Shown: positions 43,837 to 53,439 of the stretch, piece by piece
How positions within the stretch are numbered: position 1 is the first letter of the stretch
Layout of the letters: each line of letters opens with the position of its first letter
Assembly (NCBI RefSeq): GCF_013364195.1
Contig: NZ_CP054918.1
Span: 5,259,001 to 5,323,000, forward strand
Source: Streptomyces sp. NA04227
GTDB taxonomy: Bacteria > Actinomycetota > Actinomycetes > Streptomycetales > Streptomycetaceae
Direction: 5' to 3'
Length of the DNA stretch: 64,000 nucleotides
Notes under the pieces: generated by a model
Seen by the model: only the letters and a program-made list of their open reading frames with translations
The model's database searches: none
What the model was told of the DNA's origin: nothing
Made by a program: the position numbers and the translations under genes

Positions 43837-44568
43837 ATGAGCGACACCTATTCATCCGTGCCCGAACCGAACGGGCGCGAAGAGGAGTCGCGGCCGCGCG
43901 GACGGGGGCGGCCGGATGCCGCCGGGGCCGCTTCGGACGGGGAGCCGAGGTGTCCGGAAGGCGCCACTGCCGCGGACGGTTTTCTGGTGCTGGACGCCGC
44001 GGCGGTGACGTCCGACCCCGCGCTGGAGGCCGAGTTCGTTCCGGCCGCGCACCGGATTCTCGCCGAACTCGTCGCGGACGGGGCTCCGCTCGGCTGGGTG
44101 GAGCCGCCCTCGCCGGAGGAGATCGCGGAGCTGCTCGGCAAGGTGCTCGCCGCGGCGAGCCGGGGCGATGCCGCCTTGCGTGCGGTGTACCTGGAGGGGC
44201 GGCTCGTCGCTCTCGGGTACTGGCTGCGCTATGCCCGCGCGACCAACCTGCCGCACGCCGACATCGAGAAGATCGCGGTGGCCGCGTCCGCGCACGGTCG
44301 CGGCCTGGGCCGTGCTCTGACCACGGCCCTGGTCCGGGACGCGGAACGGGCCGGAATCGAGGTGCTCACCCTGGACGCCCGGGGTGACAACCACCGCGCA
44401 CTGAACCTGTACCGCTCGCTCGGCTTCCGCGAGTACGGCCACCTGCCCGACTTCGTGGCCATCGGCGAGCAGCGCTGGGACAAGGTCTTCTGGATGCTCG
44501 ATTTCCGTCTTGCCAGGGGAGGGGAAGCGCCCGTCGGAAGGGCACACCAGGGCGCGGCGATCCCATAG
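43837..44568 (+). CDS. GNAT-family N-acetyltransferase
   Basis: A 243-residue protein. The first about 45 residues are a charged, Gly/Arg/Glu-rich extension. The GNAT fold follows at about 50-235: DIEKIAVAASAHGRGLGRAL is the beta4-alpha3 acetyl-CoA motif (HGRGLG), and DARGDNHRALNLYRSLGFRE supplies the typical N-x-x-A-x-x-L-Y-x-x-x-G-F element. WVEPPSPEEIAELLGKVLA precedes it. The acceptor is unknown. The ATG 43837 has GGAG upstream; 43822 is an alternative. Confidence 0.9.
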   Translation: MSDTYSSVPEPNGREEESRPRGRGRPDAAGAASDGEPRCPEGATAADGFLVLDAAAVTSDPALEAEFVPAAHRILAELVADGAPLGWVEPPSPEEIAELLGKVLAAASRGDAALRAVYLEGRLVALGYWLRYARATNLPHADIEKIAVAASAHGRGLGRALTTALVRDAERAGIEVLTLDARGDNHRALNLYRSLGFREYGHLPDFVAIGEQRWDKVFWMLDFRLARGGEAPVGRAHQGAAIP

Positions 44569-45133
44569 AAGTTGAGCGATCCTCAAGTGAGCGAGGAGTG
44601 ATGTAACGGAAGTCACATCGAGTATGTCGGTTGGTGGTGACGGCCGACGAGGCTCGTGCGGTCGTGTGTGCGCGAGGGTGTGGATCGGTGATCCCGGAGG
44701 TGCTCGGGAATCGGGTCGGGGCGCTACGAGGGCCTCGCTCGACCGGGAGGGGGAGCGGTGTCGCCCGCGAGAGAAAGAGGCCGGAAAGCCGGGAAATTCC
44801 GGGGCTGCGGCGGTGATTTGAGGGGCTCTGGCCCTTCATGAGGTCGCCGCGGGCCCTGCCAGCGGACGACCGGGGCCGCCACCCCCCACAGGAGAGGCCC
44901 CGGTCGCCGCACGGCACGGGCCGCGCGGCGGCCCGTACTTACCTCTGCGCCAGAGCTCGATTTTCTGTCACACCTGCCGCGGTCACGTGTTAGTTGCTCG
45001 CTGTATCGAGCGTGGACGTGGGCCGCTCCACGCCGTAGCGTGCTGATCCGCACCGGCCGGCGCTGCGGGATGGGAAGACCGGAATGTACGCCGATCCGCA
45101 GCGAATGAATATCGACTGGGGCAGGATGAGGGA
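44569..45133. other. Long intergenic region upstream of the ECF sigma operon
   Basis: 565 bases with no supported gene. It must hold the sigma operon promoter. No perfect ECF-type -35 (GGAAC) with matching -10 was found near the start. Both strands contain only short frames lacking conserved sequence. Confidence 0.5.
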
Positions 45134-45796
45134 GTGCTGGGGGACGACGCGGAACTGACCGCCGCGGTACGAGCGGCACAGGACGGAGACGAGACCGCGT
45201 TCCGTACTGTGTACCGCGCTGTGCACCCGCGGTTGCTCGGCTATGTCCGGACGCTGGTCGGCGAGCCCGACGCGGAGGACGTGACCTCCGAGGCGTGGCT
45301 GCAGATCGCCCGCGATCTCGACCGGTTCGAGGGTGACGCCGACAGATTCCGCGGCTGGGCGGCACGCATCGCCCGCAACCGCGCTCTCGATCACATACGG
45401 ATGCGGGGCCGCAGGCCCGCCATCGGCGGCGACGAGACCGAACTCACCGGCAAGCCCGCCGAGTCCGACACCGCCGGCGAGGCGATGGAGTCGCTCAGCA
45501 CCAGTTCCACCATGTCTCTCATAGCCCAGCTGCCCCAGGACCAGGCGGAGGCCGTGGTGCTGCGGGTGGTGGTCGGCCTCGACGCGAAGAGCGCGGCCGA
45601 CACTCTCGGCAAACGACCCGGGGCGGTGCGCACGGCCGCGCACCGAGGCCTGAAACGGCTCGCCGAACTGCTCGGTACCGATCCGCAGAAAAACGGAATA
45701 CTCGATGCCGTACCGCCACCCAGAGAGCCGCACACGAGTGCGGTGACGTCCGCCGGTGTGACGCATTCGCGTACGCGGACGCAGAAGGACATGTGA
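45134..45796 (+). CDS. ECF-type RNA polymerase sigma factor
   Basis: A 220-residue sigma-70 family member. Region 2 (about residues 8-85) includes DETAFRTVYRAVHPRLLGYV, the acidic EDVTSEAWLQIARDL and DRFRGWAARIARNRALDHIR. Region 4 (about 120-175) includes LPQDQAEAVVLRVVVGLDAK and SAADTLGKRPGAVRTAAHRG for -35 recognition. A 40-residue unstructured tail follows. The GTG start has AGGA eight bases upstream. The stop overlaps the next gene, which carries one transmembrane helix and is the natural anti-sigma candidate. Confidence 0.93.
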   Translation: MLGDDAELTAAVRAAQDGDETAFRTVYRAVHPRLLGYVRTLVGEPDAEDVTSEAWLQIARDLDRFEGDADRFRGWAARIARNRALDHIRMRGRRPAIGGDETELTGKPAESDTAGEAMESLSTSSTMSLIAQLPQDQAEAVVLRVVVGLDAKSAADTLGKRPGAVRTAAHRGLKRLAELLGTDPQKNGILDAVPPPREPHTSAVTSAGVTHSRTRTQKDM

Positions 45797-46941
45797 TGGC
45801 CGACGAGCACAACAGGTGGCTGAGTCCCGAGGCCGCGGAGCGTCTGCTCGGCGGTGAGGCGCTCGGTGGCGTCGACGATCATGCCCGTGCCCAGGCGGAA
45901 CGTCTCCGTCGCAGCCTGGCCGCGCTGCGTGAGGTCCCGCAGGACGAGGCCGGCGAACTCCCGGGCGAGGAAGCGGCGCTCGCCGCCTTCCGCAGCGCCC
46001 GCAAGGCACCGCTCGTCGCGACCGCGGCGGTTTCCTACCGCGAGAGCGCGACGGCGCGCGAAGCCTCACCCCACGCCCCGCGCACTGGTGCACGAAGGGG
46101 CGCATCGGCCGGCGGCGCGCATCATGTCGTCTCGCGCCGGGTGGGTGGTGACACGGGCTCCGTCCGCTGGGGGCGTCCGGTCCGCTGGGGCATGGCAGCC
46201 GCCGTCGCCGCCTGCATGATCGGCGGCGTCGCGGTGGCCGGCAGTGCGGGTGTGCTTCCCTCGCCGTTCAAGGACCCGCGCCCCGCACCGGCTTCGTCCG
46301 TCTCGCCCGATCCCGACGAAGAGGCACCCCTCTCCTCCGGGTTCCCCGACAGCCCCGACGCCGAGAACGACAGGACTCCCAGGAGCGAGGGCTCCTCGCG
46401 GGAGCCCGGCGACAAGCCTTCCTCCGGCGATGCCGAGGCGGGCGGCGGTGGCTCGCCCGTGCCCACCATTCCGGGATTGCCCGACCGGGACCGCGACAAG
46501 ATCGAACGGCCCGAGAACAACAGCGAGGAGCTGTGGCGCCGGGCTATCGACGCCTGCCGTCAGTACAAGGACGGCACCCTCGCGGCCGAGAAGCGCCGCG
46601 CCCTCGAAGAGGCTGCCAAGGGCGCCGAACGCCTGGACCGCTACTGCACCGGCATCCTCGACGAGGCCGACGGCAAGCCCGGGGACTCGGGCAAGGGGGA
46701 CGGCGACGGCAAGGGCGGCGACGACGGGGACGAGGACGAAGGGTCGGGCGAGGGTGGCAACGGCGGCGGAGGCGGCCGGCCCGAGGACGGTGATCCGGGC
46801 GAGGGAACCGGTGAGACTCCCGCGCCGAAACCCAGCAAGGTCTCCACGCTCCCGGCAACTCCCTCCGCGACAACGCTGCCAACAACCACGCCCACTCCGG
46901 CGCCGGATCCGACCAGGTCACCTCGGCCCACGGGCGCCTGA
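45796..46941 (+). CDS. Probable membrane anti-sigma partner with acidic Gly-rich exterior
   Basis: A 381-residue protein whose ATG overlaps the sigma-factor stop (TGATG). The N-terminal about 130 residues are cytoplasmic (HNRWLSPEAAERLLGGEALG, AQAERLRRSLAALRE) and could bind the sigma factor; no ZAS zinc motif (HxxxCxxC) is present. One helix, WGMAAAVAACMIGGVAVAGS, crosses the membrane. Outside is a Pro/Ser/Glu-rich stalk, a short domain with one cysteine pair (IDACRQYKDGT, LDRYCTGIL), and a highly repetitive Gly/Asp/Glu tail ending in Pro/Thr-rich sequence. Anti-sigma activity is inferred from operon position and topology. Confidence 0.82.
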   Translation: MADEHNRWLSPEAAERLLGGEALGGVDDHARAQAERLRRSLAALREVPQDEAGELPGEEAALAAFRSARKAPLVATAAVSYRESATAREASPHAPRTGARRGASAGGAHHVVSRRVGGDTGSVRWGRPVRWGMAAAVAACMIGGVAVAGSAGVLPSPFKDPRPAPASSVSPDPDEEAPLSSGFPDSPDAENDRTPRSEGSSREPGDKPSSGDAEAGGGGSPVPTIPGLPDRDRDKIERPENNSEELWRRAIDACRQYKDGTLAAEKRRALEEAAKGAERLDRYCTGILDEADGKPGDSGKGDGDGKGGDDGDEDEGSGEGGNGGGGGRPEDGDPGEGTGETPAPKPSKVSTLPATPSATTLPTTTPTPAPDPTRSPRPTGA

Positions 46942-47859
46942 GTACCGCGCGGCGTTGCCGCCGGGTGGTGTGAGTGCGGGTGGCGTGAGGACGGCCAGTT
47001 GCCGTCGCTTGTCGGGGTGGCTGGGCGCCGGGCTGCCGACTGAGGATCTCTGATCGCCGATGAATACTCGGCCAGGTTCTGTTGGGGGCGACAGGCTCCG
47101 GCGGGCTCGCTTCCACGACGCATAGGGCGAGCGCACGATTCGTCGTCCCTGGCGGCGCGCGCAGGAATCCGGAACCAACGCCGGAGCTCTTCCGGTGGCG
47201 CTGGTTTGACGCGACGAACCGCCCTTAGTGCACCTGCTTTCTTGCCTGCGGCGCAGCCATGCAGCCACGCATCCACGTAGCCACGCAGCGACGCGACGGG
47301 GCGACCTCGGCCGGCAAGCCGCTCCCCTTCTCGTGGCCGAAACCAGTCGGGTCCGGTGCGATGAGCTCCGGGGATGATCGTTCATCCCGTGCATGAAATC
47401 GCACAGTGTGTGACGAAATTAGGCCTGACCTGCGTGTTCTCTCGCCACTCTCACCCTGGGTGTGCATTGCCGGGCGCATATTCGATTGAAGGTGTGACGT
47501 TTTTCGACGCGGGGGCGCAGTAGGAAGTGAGCCGACTGGTCATCGGCCGCGCACGAGCCGGGGTTCCCCCCGTACCCGCGGCTCAGTGCCAACCGGCGCG
47601 GGTGGGACACGTTCCCCCGGTCCCACCCGCGCCGCCAAACTTCTCGGTCGATGCGGGCGCCTACCCCCGGCCACACCCGTTCCGACCTCGCTCCCCTGCT
47701 GTGACACTTCCCGGCAGAGGCTGACGCCGCCCGACACCAGAACGACTTTCCGGTACTTCCGGGTGACACCTCGCCCGCTTCCGGCGAAGAACATGCGGAA
47801 GGCGGGCGGCATGCGGCCCCGTACCCCGCATGCGCCCGCCTGGCTCCGCACGGCGGTCG
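46942..47859. other. 918-bp region without a supported gene
   Basis: The longest gene-free stretch in the window, between the sigma operon and the convergent LD-transpeptidase. Frames on the minus strand (for example 47479-47225) are Arg/Ala-rich and derive partly from an octamer repeat at 47253-47292. No ribosome site, signal peptide or known domain supports any of them. It may be the decayed remains of a gene or a regulatory RNA locus. Confidence 0.55.
47253..47292. repeat. Octamer tandem repeat (consensus CAGCCACG)
   Basis: Five contiguous 8-base units: CAGCCATG, CAGCCACG, CATCCACG, TAGCCACG, CAGCGACG. They lie in a non-coding 918-base region. The unit length is not a multiple of three, so it supports non-coding slippage rather than a protein repeat. 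Confidence 0.8.
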
Positions 47860-48777
47860 CTACTTGTAGACGACCACCTTGTCGCCGGTCTTCACCTGGT
47901 CGAAGAGGGCGGCGATCTTCTTCTTGTCGCGCACGTTCACGCAGCCGTGGGAAGCGCCGTTGTATCCCCGAGCCGCGAAATCGGAGGAGTAGTGCACCGC
48001 CTGGCCCCCGCTGAAGAACATCGCGTAGGGCATCGGGGTGTCGTAGAGGGTCGACACGTGGTCCTTGTTCTTCCAGAACACGCTGAACTCGCCCTCACGG
48101 GTCGGCGTGTACTGCGAGCCGAAGCGCACGTCCATGGCCGCGAGCACCTTGCCGTTGACCATCCACTGCAGCGTCCGGCTCGTCTTGCTGATGCAGAGCA
48201 CCCGCCCCTTCAGGCAGCGCGAGTCCGGCTTCGCGGGCTGCCTGGTGGTCGGCGGGTAGAGCTCGTCCCGGGTGGGTACGTCGGTGAGGTCCTGCACCTT
48301 CAGCCAGGTTTTGAGATCCGCCTTGCCGGTACGGGTGAGACCGTGCGCGCCCTGGAACGCGGACACGGAGTTCGCGGTGATCGAACCGTAGTAGCCGGTG
48401 GGGGAGCGGTCGAAGTGCTTCAACTGGCGCAGCCGGGCCTGCAGTTCACGCACCTTGGGGCCTTCGGAGCCGGGGGCCATCACCGGCTTGGGCGCCGCGG
48501 GGCGCGCGGCGGCCTGCTGTGCGGTGCCGGGCGCCTGCCCGGCGGGCTTGCTGTCTGCCTGGACTGCCGGTGCCGCGGGTTTGTGCACCGCGGGCTTCTG
48601 CGCGGCAGGCTTGTGTGCCGGTGCCTTCTGCGGTTGCGCCGGAGCCTCGCTCGGCGAGGTGCGTATGGGCGTGCTTTCGCCCTTGGAGTCGACTGCCTGT
48701 GCCGTGCACCCGGTCACCGTGGCGACGGCGAGCGTCGCCGTGGCCGCGAGTGACCGGCGAATGACGGTTGCACGCAT
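47860..48777 (-). CDS. L,D-transpeptidase lipoprotein with peptidoglycan-binding domain
   Basis: A 305-residue exported enzyme making 3-3 cross-links in peptidoglycan. Signal peptide RRSLAATATLAVATVTGCTA with lipobox VTGC; a Pro/Ala/Lys-rich wall-spanning linker (about 30-95); PG_binding_1 domain (about 98-160: GPKVRELQARLRQLKHFDR); then YkuD catalytic domain (about 190-305). The active site is HYSSDFAARGYNGASHGCVN with nucleophile Cys279. GGGGGG lies just before ATG 48777. The domain order and lipobox are standard for actinomycete LDTs. Confidence 0.95.
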   Translation of the reverse strand: MRATVIRRSLAATATLAVATVTGCTAQAVDSKGESTPIRTSPSEAPAQPQKAPAHKPAAQKPAVHKPAAPAVQADSKPAGQAPGTAQQAAARPAAPKPVMAPGSEGPKVRELQARLRQLKHFDRSPTGYYGSITANSVSAFQGAHGLTRTGKADLKTWLKVQDLTDVPTRDELYPPTTRQPAKPDSRCLKGRVLCISKTSRTLQWMVNGKVLAAMDVRFGSQYTPTREGEFSVFWKNKDHVSTLYDTPMPYAMFFSGGQAVHYSSDFAARGYNGASHGCVNVRDKKKIAALFDQVKTGDKVVVYK

Positions 48778-49268
48778 GAATGCCCCCCACTGTCCTGGGC
48801 TCTTGCCCTTGTTCTGGCTTGCGGCCGGGTCCGACCTGTCGCGGCGGGGATCCCCCGGCCGCTGCTCGAGCGGGCGGAAGGTACCGGCGCCCGTTGCGTA
48901 TGTGTGCCAGTGAAGATGCTTCCCGGGCGCCAATGGTTGCGAACTCTTCACAGCCCGCTGGTGTGAGTCTGGCGGGTTTGTGATGTGCCTGTGCCTCTGC
49001 GAGCCCTGCCGAGACGGGAGTTGCCCTTCCGTCCGTCCTGGGAAGCCGCGAAAGATTTTCCGAGCGCTCCTGGCGTGGGCCGTTGTGGCACGAGCCGTGT
49101 CCCGGTGCGGACCTGGCCGTTCGCACGGTGCCGCGCGAGTAACGTCGGCCGTGCGCCGGGTGAGCGAGGTCGCCAAGGCTCTTCTCGGCGCTGCCGTACC
49201 GCGGTCGAGGCGGCGGAGTCCGCGATACGGCCGGGGGCCCGCAGCAGCAGTTTTCAGAAAGGCACAGC
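48778..49268. other. Divergent intergenic region
   Basis: 491 bases between the LD-transpeptidase and the acyl-CoA mutase genes, transcribed outward. It should contain both promoters. I looked for cobalamin or c-di-AMP riboswitch hallmarks (B12 box, paired GA-rich motifs) and did not find convincing ones. Confidence 0.5.
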
Positions 49269-50849
49269 ATGGCGCGCGAGTCCGAGTCGGGACTGCCCAT
49301 CCAGCCGGTCTACGGCCCCCCGGACCTCGAGGACTGGGACCCCGCCCCGAAGTTGGGAGAGCCCGGCGCCTACCCGTTCACGCGCGGGGTGTATCCGTCC
49401 ATGTACACGGGCCGTCCATGGACGATGCGCCAGTACGCAGGCTTCGGTACGGCCGTCGAGTCCAACGCCCGCTACAAGCAGCTCATCGCCCACGGCACGA
49501 TGGGCCTGTCCGTCGCCTTCGACCTGCCCACACAGATGGGCCACGACTCCGACGCCCCCCTCGCCCACGGCGAAGTCGGCAAGGTGGGAGTGGCGATCGA
49601 CTCCCTCGAGGACATGCGGGTCCTGTTCGACGGGATTCCCCTGGACAAGGTCTCCACCTCGATGACCATCAACGCCCCCGGCGCCCTCCTGCTGCTCCTC
49701 TACCAACTCGTCGGCGAGGAACAGTCAGTACCCGCGGACAAGCTGACCGGCACCATCCAGAACGACGTCCTCAAGGAGTACATCGCCCGCGGAACTTATA
49801 TCTTTCCTCCCAAACCATCCCTCCGTCTCGTCGCCGACACCTTTCGGTACTGCCAGGCCGAGATCCCGAAGTGGAACACCATCTCGATCTCCGGCTACCA
49901 CATGGCCGAAGCCGGGGCCTCTCCCATGCAGGAGATCGCGTTCACCCTCGCCAACGGCATCGCGTACGTACGGACCGCCATCGCCGCGGGCATGGACGTC
50001 GACGACTTCGCCCCACGCCTCTCCTTCTTCTTCGTCGCCCGTACGACCCTTCTCGAAGAGGTCGCCAAGTTCCGTGCCGCCCGGCGAATCTGGGCCCGGG
50101 TGATGCGCGAGGAGTTCGGTGCCGAGAACCCCAAGTCACTGATGCTGCGCTTCCACACCCAGACCGCGGGCGTCCAGCTCACGGCACAGCAGCCCGAAGT
50201 GAACCTCGTACGAGTCGCCGTCCAAGGCCTGGCGGCCGTCCTCGGTGGCACCCAGTCGCTGCACACCAACGCCTTCGACGAGGCGATCGCCCTGCCCACG
50301 GACAAGTCCGCGCGCCTGGCCCTGCGCACCCAGCAGGTACTCGCCCACGAGACCGACGTCACCGCCACGGTCGACCCCTTCGCGGGCTCCTACGCCGTCG
50401 AGAGGATGACCGACGACGTAGAGGCCGCCGCCGTCGAACTCATGACCAGGATCGAGGAACTCGGCGGCGCTGTCGGCGCCATCGAACGCGGCTTCCAGAA
50501 GGACGAGATCGAAGACAGCGCCTACCGCATCGCGCAGCAGACCGACTCCGGCGAACGCGTCGTCGTGGGCCTCAACCGCTACTCCCTCGACGTCGAGGAG
50601 CCCTACGCACCCCTCCGGGTCGACCCCGCCATCGAGGCCCAGCAGGCACAGCGGCTGGCCGAACTCCGTGCCACACGTGACCAGGCCGTGGTGGAGGCGA
50701 CCCTCGCCGAGCTGAGGCGAGCAGCCGAAGGCACCGACAACGTCCTCTATCCGATGAAGGAAGCCCTCAGAGCCCACGCCACCGTCGGCGAGGTCTGCAA
50801 CGCACTGCGCGAAGTGTGGGGGACATACGTGCCGAGCCACGCCTTCTGA
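49269..50849 (+). CDS. Methylmalonyl-CoA mutase-type catalytic subunit (no B12 domain)
   Basis: A 526-residue TIM-barrel acyl-CoA mutase subunit. Conserved stretches are [20 protein letters not shown] followed by [60 protein letters not shown] and [18 protein letters not shown]. By comparison with recalled P. shermanii MCM, the Tyr of RQYAGF (Tyr89) and the Arg of AYVRTA (Arg207) are kept; isobutyryl-CoA mutase has Phe and Gln there, so methylmalonyl/succinyl specificity is favoured. The C-terminal cobalamin-binding domain of full MCM is missing, so it needs a separate B12 subunit, not present in the window. Confidence 0.88.
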   Translation: MARESESGLPIQPVYGPPDLEDWDPAPKLGEPGAYPFTRGVYPSMYTGRPWTMRQYAGFGTAVESNARYKQLIAHGTMGLSVAFDLPTQMGHDSDAPLAHGEVGKVGVAIDSLEDMRVLFDGIPLDKVSTSMTINAPGALLLLLYQLVGEEQSVPADKLTGTIQNDVLKEYIARGTYIFPPKPSLRLVADTFRYCQAEIPKWNTISISGYHMAEAGASPMQEIAFTLANGIAYVRTAIAAGMDVDDFAPRLSFFFVARTTLLEEVAKFRAARRIWARVMREEFGAENPKSLMLRFHTQTAGVQLTAQQPEVNLVRVAVQGLAAVLGGTQSLHTNAFDEAIALPTDKSARLALRTQQVLAHETDVTATVDPFAGSYAVERMTDDVEAAAVELMTRIEELGGAVGAIERGFQKDEIEDSAYRIAQQTDSGERVVVGLNRYSLDVEEPYAPLRVDPAIEAQQAQRLAELRATRDQAVVEATLAELRRAAEGTDNVLYPMKEALRAHATVGEVCNALREVWGTYVPSHAF

Positions 50850-50883
50850 CCGACCCGGCCTCCGCCCGCCGAAGAGCTGAGCC

Positions 50884-50997
50884 GCCGGCCCCACGGCCGC
50901 GCCCTTCTGCGAAGCCCAGCCGCTGGCCCCACGACCGCACCCATCTGCGTAGCCGAGCCACCGGCCCCACGGTCGAAGCGCCCTTCCTGCGAGCGGT
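50884..50997. repeat. 38-bp degenerate tandem repeat after the mutase gene
   Basis: Three units of 38 bases begin at 50884, 50922 and 50960. The best-conserved parts are GCCGGCCCCACG, GCTGGCCCCACG and ACCGGCCCCACG at the unit starts and CTTCTGCGAAGCC or CATCTGCGTAGCC in units one and two; unit three has drifted and shows a short insertion. A fainter copy may precede it, overlapping the mutase stop. Non-coding. Confidence 0.8.
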
Positions 50998-51134
50998 CAC
51001 CCGGGCTGTGCGGCCGGAGCAGGGCGAGCTGACCGGTGAGTTGATCTCCCGAGTCCTGTCCGCTCATTCCGCCCCTCTGTCCGCTACGCGGACAGTCGTG
51101 CGGATCTTCGTACGAACGTGCGAGACTCCGGTTC

Positions 51135-51791
51135 ATGCTGGGTGTCACCGATCTGCCGACCTACCTCGCCGGTCTTGTCCTCATCGTCCTCCTTCCGGGG
51201 CCGAACTCCCTCTACGTGCTGTCCGTCGCCGCCCGCCGTGGAGTCCGCGCCGGTTACACCGCATCCGCCGGGGTGTGGTGCGGGGACACCGTGCTCATGA
51301 CGCTGTCGGCGGCCGGAGTCGCTTCCCTGCTCCAGGCCAACTCCGTGCTCTTCGGCATCGTGAAATACGCGGGTGCCGGTTATCTCAGCTGGCTTGCGAT
51401 CGGCATGCTGCGAGCCGCCTGGCAGATGTGGCGGTCCCGCAGCCGCCCGGTGACGGCCGACCACGCCGAGGAGGCGGCACCCGCCTCGGGCGAACGGCCC
51501 TTCCGCCGGGCCTTCGTGGTCAGTCTGCTCAACCCGAAGGCGATCCTGTTCTTCGTCGCGTTCTTCGTTCAGTTCGTCGATCCCGGATACGCCTACCCGG
51601 CGCTCTCCTTCCTCGTCCTTGGCACCTTCGCGCAGATAGCGAGCTTCCTCTACCTCAGTGCGCTGATCTTCAGTGGAACTCGGCTCTCGTCCGCCTTCCG
51701 CCGCCGTAAGCGCCTGGCAGCCACGGCCACTTCGGCGGCAGGCGCACTGTTCCTGGGCTTCGCGCTCAAGCTGTCGCTGTCGAGCGCCTGA
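51135..51791 (+). CDS. LysE/RhtB-family amino acid exporter
   Basis: A 218-residue six-helix transporter. The N-terminus carries the family motif LIVLLPGPNSLYVLSVAARR, followed by GVRAGYTASAGVWCGDTVLM; later VSLLNPKAILFFVAFFVQFV is the second conserved element. Members export amino acids, homoserine lactones or related compounds; the substrate is unknown. No clear Shine-Dalgarno before the ATG, so a short leader is possible. It is monocistronic, with the repeat array upstream. Confidence 0.92.
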   Translation: MLGVTDLPTYLAGLVLIVLLPGPNSLYVLSVAARRGVRAGYTASAGVWCGDTVLMTLSAAGVASLLQANSVLFGIVKYAGAGYLSWLAIGMLRAAWQMWRSRSRPVTADHAEEAAPASGERPFRRAFVVSLLNPKAILFFVAFFVQFVDPGYAYPALSFLVLGTFAQIASFLYLSALIFSGTRLSSAFRRRKRLAATATSAAGALFLGFALKLSLSSA

Positions 51792-51822
51792 CGTCGACGA
51801 CCCGCCGCGAAGCCCGGAGCTC

Positions 51823-53388
51823 TCACCCGGTCAGGACCGCTTCCAGGTAGTCCTTCACCCCCTCCGCGCTCTCGCCCGCCCACCCCACATAGCCGTCGGG
51901 TCGCACCAGGAAGACACCGGTTCCGTAGGCCTCGTACGGGGGCAGCCGATGGGTGCGCACGATCCGGTGGTCGAGTTCGGGCAGGGGCACATCGGTCCCG
52001 ATGGCCAGCAGCGACCAGTGCGTGCCACGGAAGAGGTCGAACAGCCGGTTGCCGCCCGGGCGCCCGTCAGGGGCTCTGTCTCCCACCCGCACTCCACCCG
52101 GGCCGGTGTGCTCGCGTGTCTCGACCGAGAGCGACGAGTCTCCGTAGCCGAGGCCCAGTTGCTGCACTTCCGGTCCGCGTTGGACGGTGGTCGCGCCGCC
52201 CTTGGCGACCGTGGTGCGGTGGATGCGTGTCGACAGGCCGAGCATCTCCGCGGCGATCGGGAGGCGCTCCTCCTCATAGGTGTCGAGGAGGTTCTCCGGT
52301 GCGCCGTCCCGGAGTACCGCGGCCAGCTTCCAACCCAGGTTGTAGACGTCCTGAATGCTGGTGTTGAGGCCTTGGCCGCCTGCCGGTGAGTGGACATGCG
52401 CCGCGTCCCCGGCGAGGAAGATCCGCCCCTGGCGGAAGCGTTCGGCCAAGGCGGCCTTGGCCCGGAATTCCGAGGCCCACAGCACCTCGTCGACAGCTGA
52501 CGCCGAGAGGTGGGTGCGGTGATCCACCAGCTTGAGAACGCCCTCGGCCGAGGCGTCCGGGATGCTGTCCACCTCGGGATACTGCACGAGGATCTGGAAG
52601 ACATTGCCCGGGCCGGGCAGGGGGCACATGGACATGCCGCCACCGTCCTCGCCCTGCCACACGTGCCAGTGGTCACGGTCCAGTGGTGCTTCCGGCGCCA
52701 GTTCGACATCCGCCACCAGCAACGGCCTCGGATCCACGGTCTCTCCGGTCATGCCGATGCCCAGCCCCTGCCGCACCGAGGACCGTCCACCGTCCGCGGC
52801 CACCGCATACGAAGCGCGCACCGTCCGCCCGTCGCCGAGCCGAGCCGTCACCCCTGAGTCGTCCTGAGCAAGTATGGTCACCGCGCGTCCGAAGTGAACC
52901 CGGCCGCCCAACTCCTTCAGGCGCCTGAACAGCACTTCCTGGGTGCGTGCCTGCGGTATCAGCCAGGCGTTGGCATGGGGCACCTGTTCGGAATCCTGGC
53001 TCAACTCGACCATCTGCCAGGTCTTTACGGGTCGGCCGGCCTCCCAGAGCCGCATCGGCGGATAGAGCGAGCCCGAGGCGTGGATCGCGGGCAACACCCC
53101 GAAGTCGTACAGGATTTCCTGTGTCCGGGGCTGGATTCCCTTGCCCCGTGAGCCGGGGAACAGTCGCTCCTCGCGTTCGGCGACCAGGCAGCGCACGCCG
53201 CGCCTGGTCAGATCGAGCGCGAGCGCCAACCCGGTGGGCCCGGCGCCGACGATCAGCACGTCGGCCGAGATCTCGTCCCTGCCCTCCTCACTCCTGCCCT
53301 CCCCTCTTACTCGCTGCTCCGGTCCCTCTCGTTCCGGCGGTCCGTCCGCCGGACTCGTCCTGCTCCTGGCTCCCGTCGTGGAAGTCAT
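51823..53388 (-). CDS. FAD-dependent aromatic monooxygenase
   Basis: A 521-residue class A flavoprotein hydroxylase. A charged N-terminal tail precedes the Rossmann motif DVLIVGAGPTGLALALDLTR; GRTVRASYAVAADGGRSSVR is the DG motif and FLAGDAAHVHSPAGGQGLNT the FAD-ribityl GD motif. The last about 110 residues (GVRVGDRAPDGRPGGNRLFD, then FRGTHWSLLAIG) are the thioredoxin-like domain of the RdmE/MhpA/rifampicin-monooxygenase branch. Possible roles: antibiotic inactivation or aromatic catabolism. It is divergent from a TetR repressor across two strong operators, so an inducible detoxification function is likely. GGAGG precedes the ATG. Confidence 0.9.
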   Translation of the reverse strand: MTSTTGARSRTSPADGPPEREGPEQRVRGEGRSEEGRDEISADVLIVGAGPTGLALALDLTRRGVRCLVAEREERLFPGSRGKGIQPRTQEILYDFGVLPAIHASGSLYPPMRLWEAGRPVKTWQMVELSQDSEQVPHANAWLIPQARTQEVLFRRLKELGGRVHFGRAVTILAQDDSGVTARLGDGRTVRASYAVAADGGRSSVRQGLGIGMTGETVDPRPLLVADVELAPEAPLDRDHWHVWQGEDGGGMSMCPLPGPGNVFQILVQYPEVDSIPDASAEGVLKLVDHRTHLSASAVDEVLWASEFRAKAALAERFRQGRIFLAGDAAHVHSPAGGQGLNTSIQDVYNLGWKLAAVLRDGAPENLLDTYEEERLPIAAEMLGLSTRIHRTTVAKGGATTVQRGPEVQQLGLGYGDSSLSVETREHTGPGGVRVGDRAPDGRPGGNRLFDLFRGTHWSLLAIGTDVPLPELDHRIVRTHRLPPYEAYGTGVFLVRPDGYVGWAGESAEGVKDYLEAVLTG

Positions 53389-53439
53389 CCCTACCTCCGA
53401 GTTCTTAGTGCGTTGAGTCGCTGAGGATTACGCAGCGTG

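Noticed and set aside
49100..49268. Possible cobalamin riboswitch upstream of the B12-dependent mutase
   Set aside because: No B12-box-like sequence or matching stem set could be found by eye.
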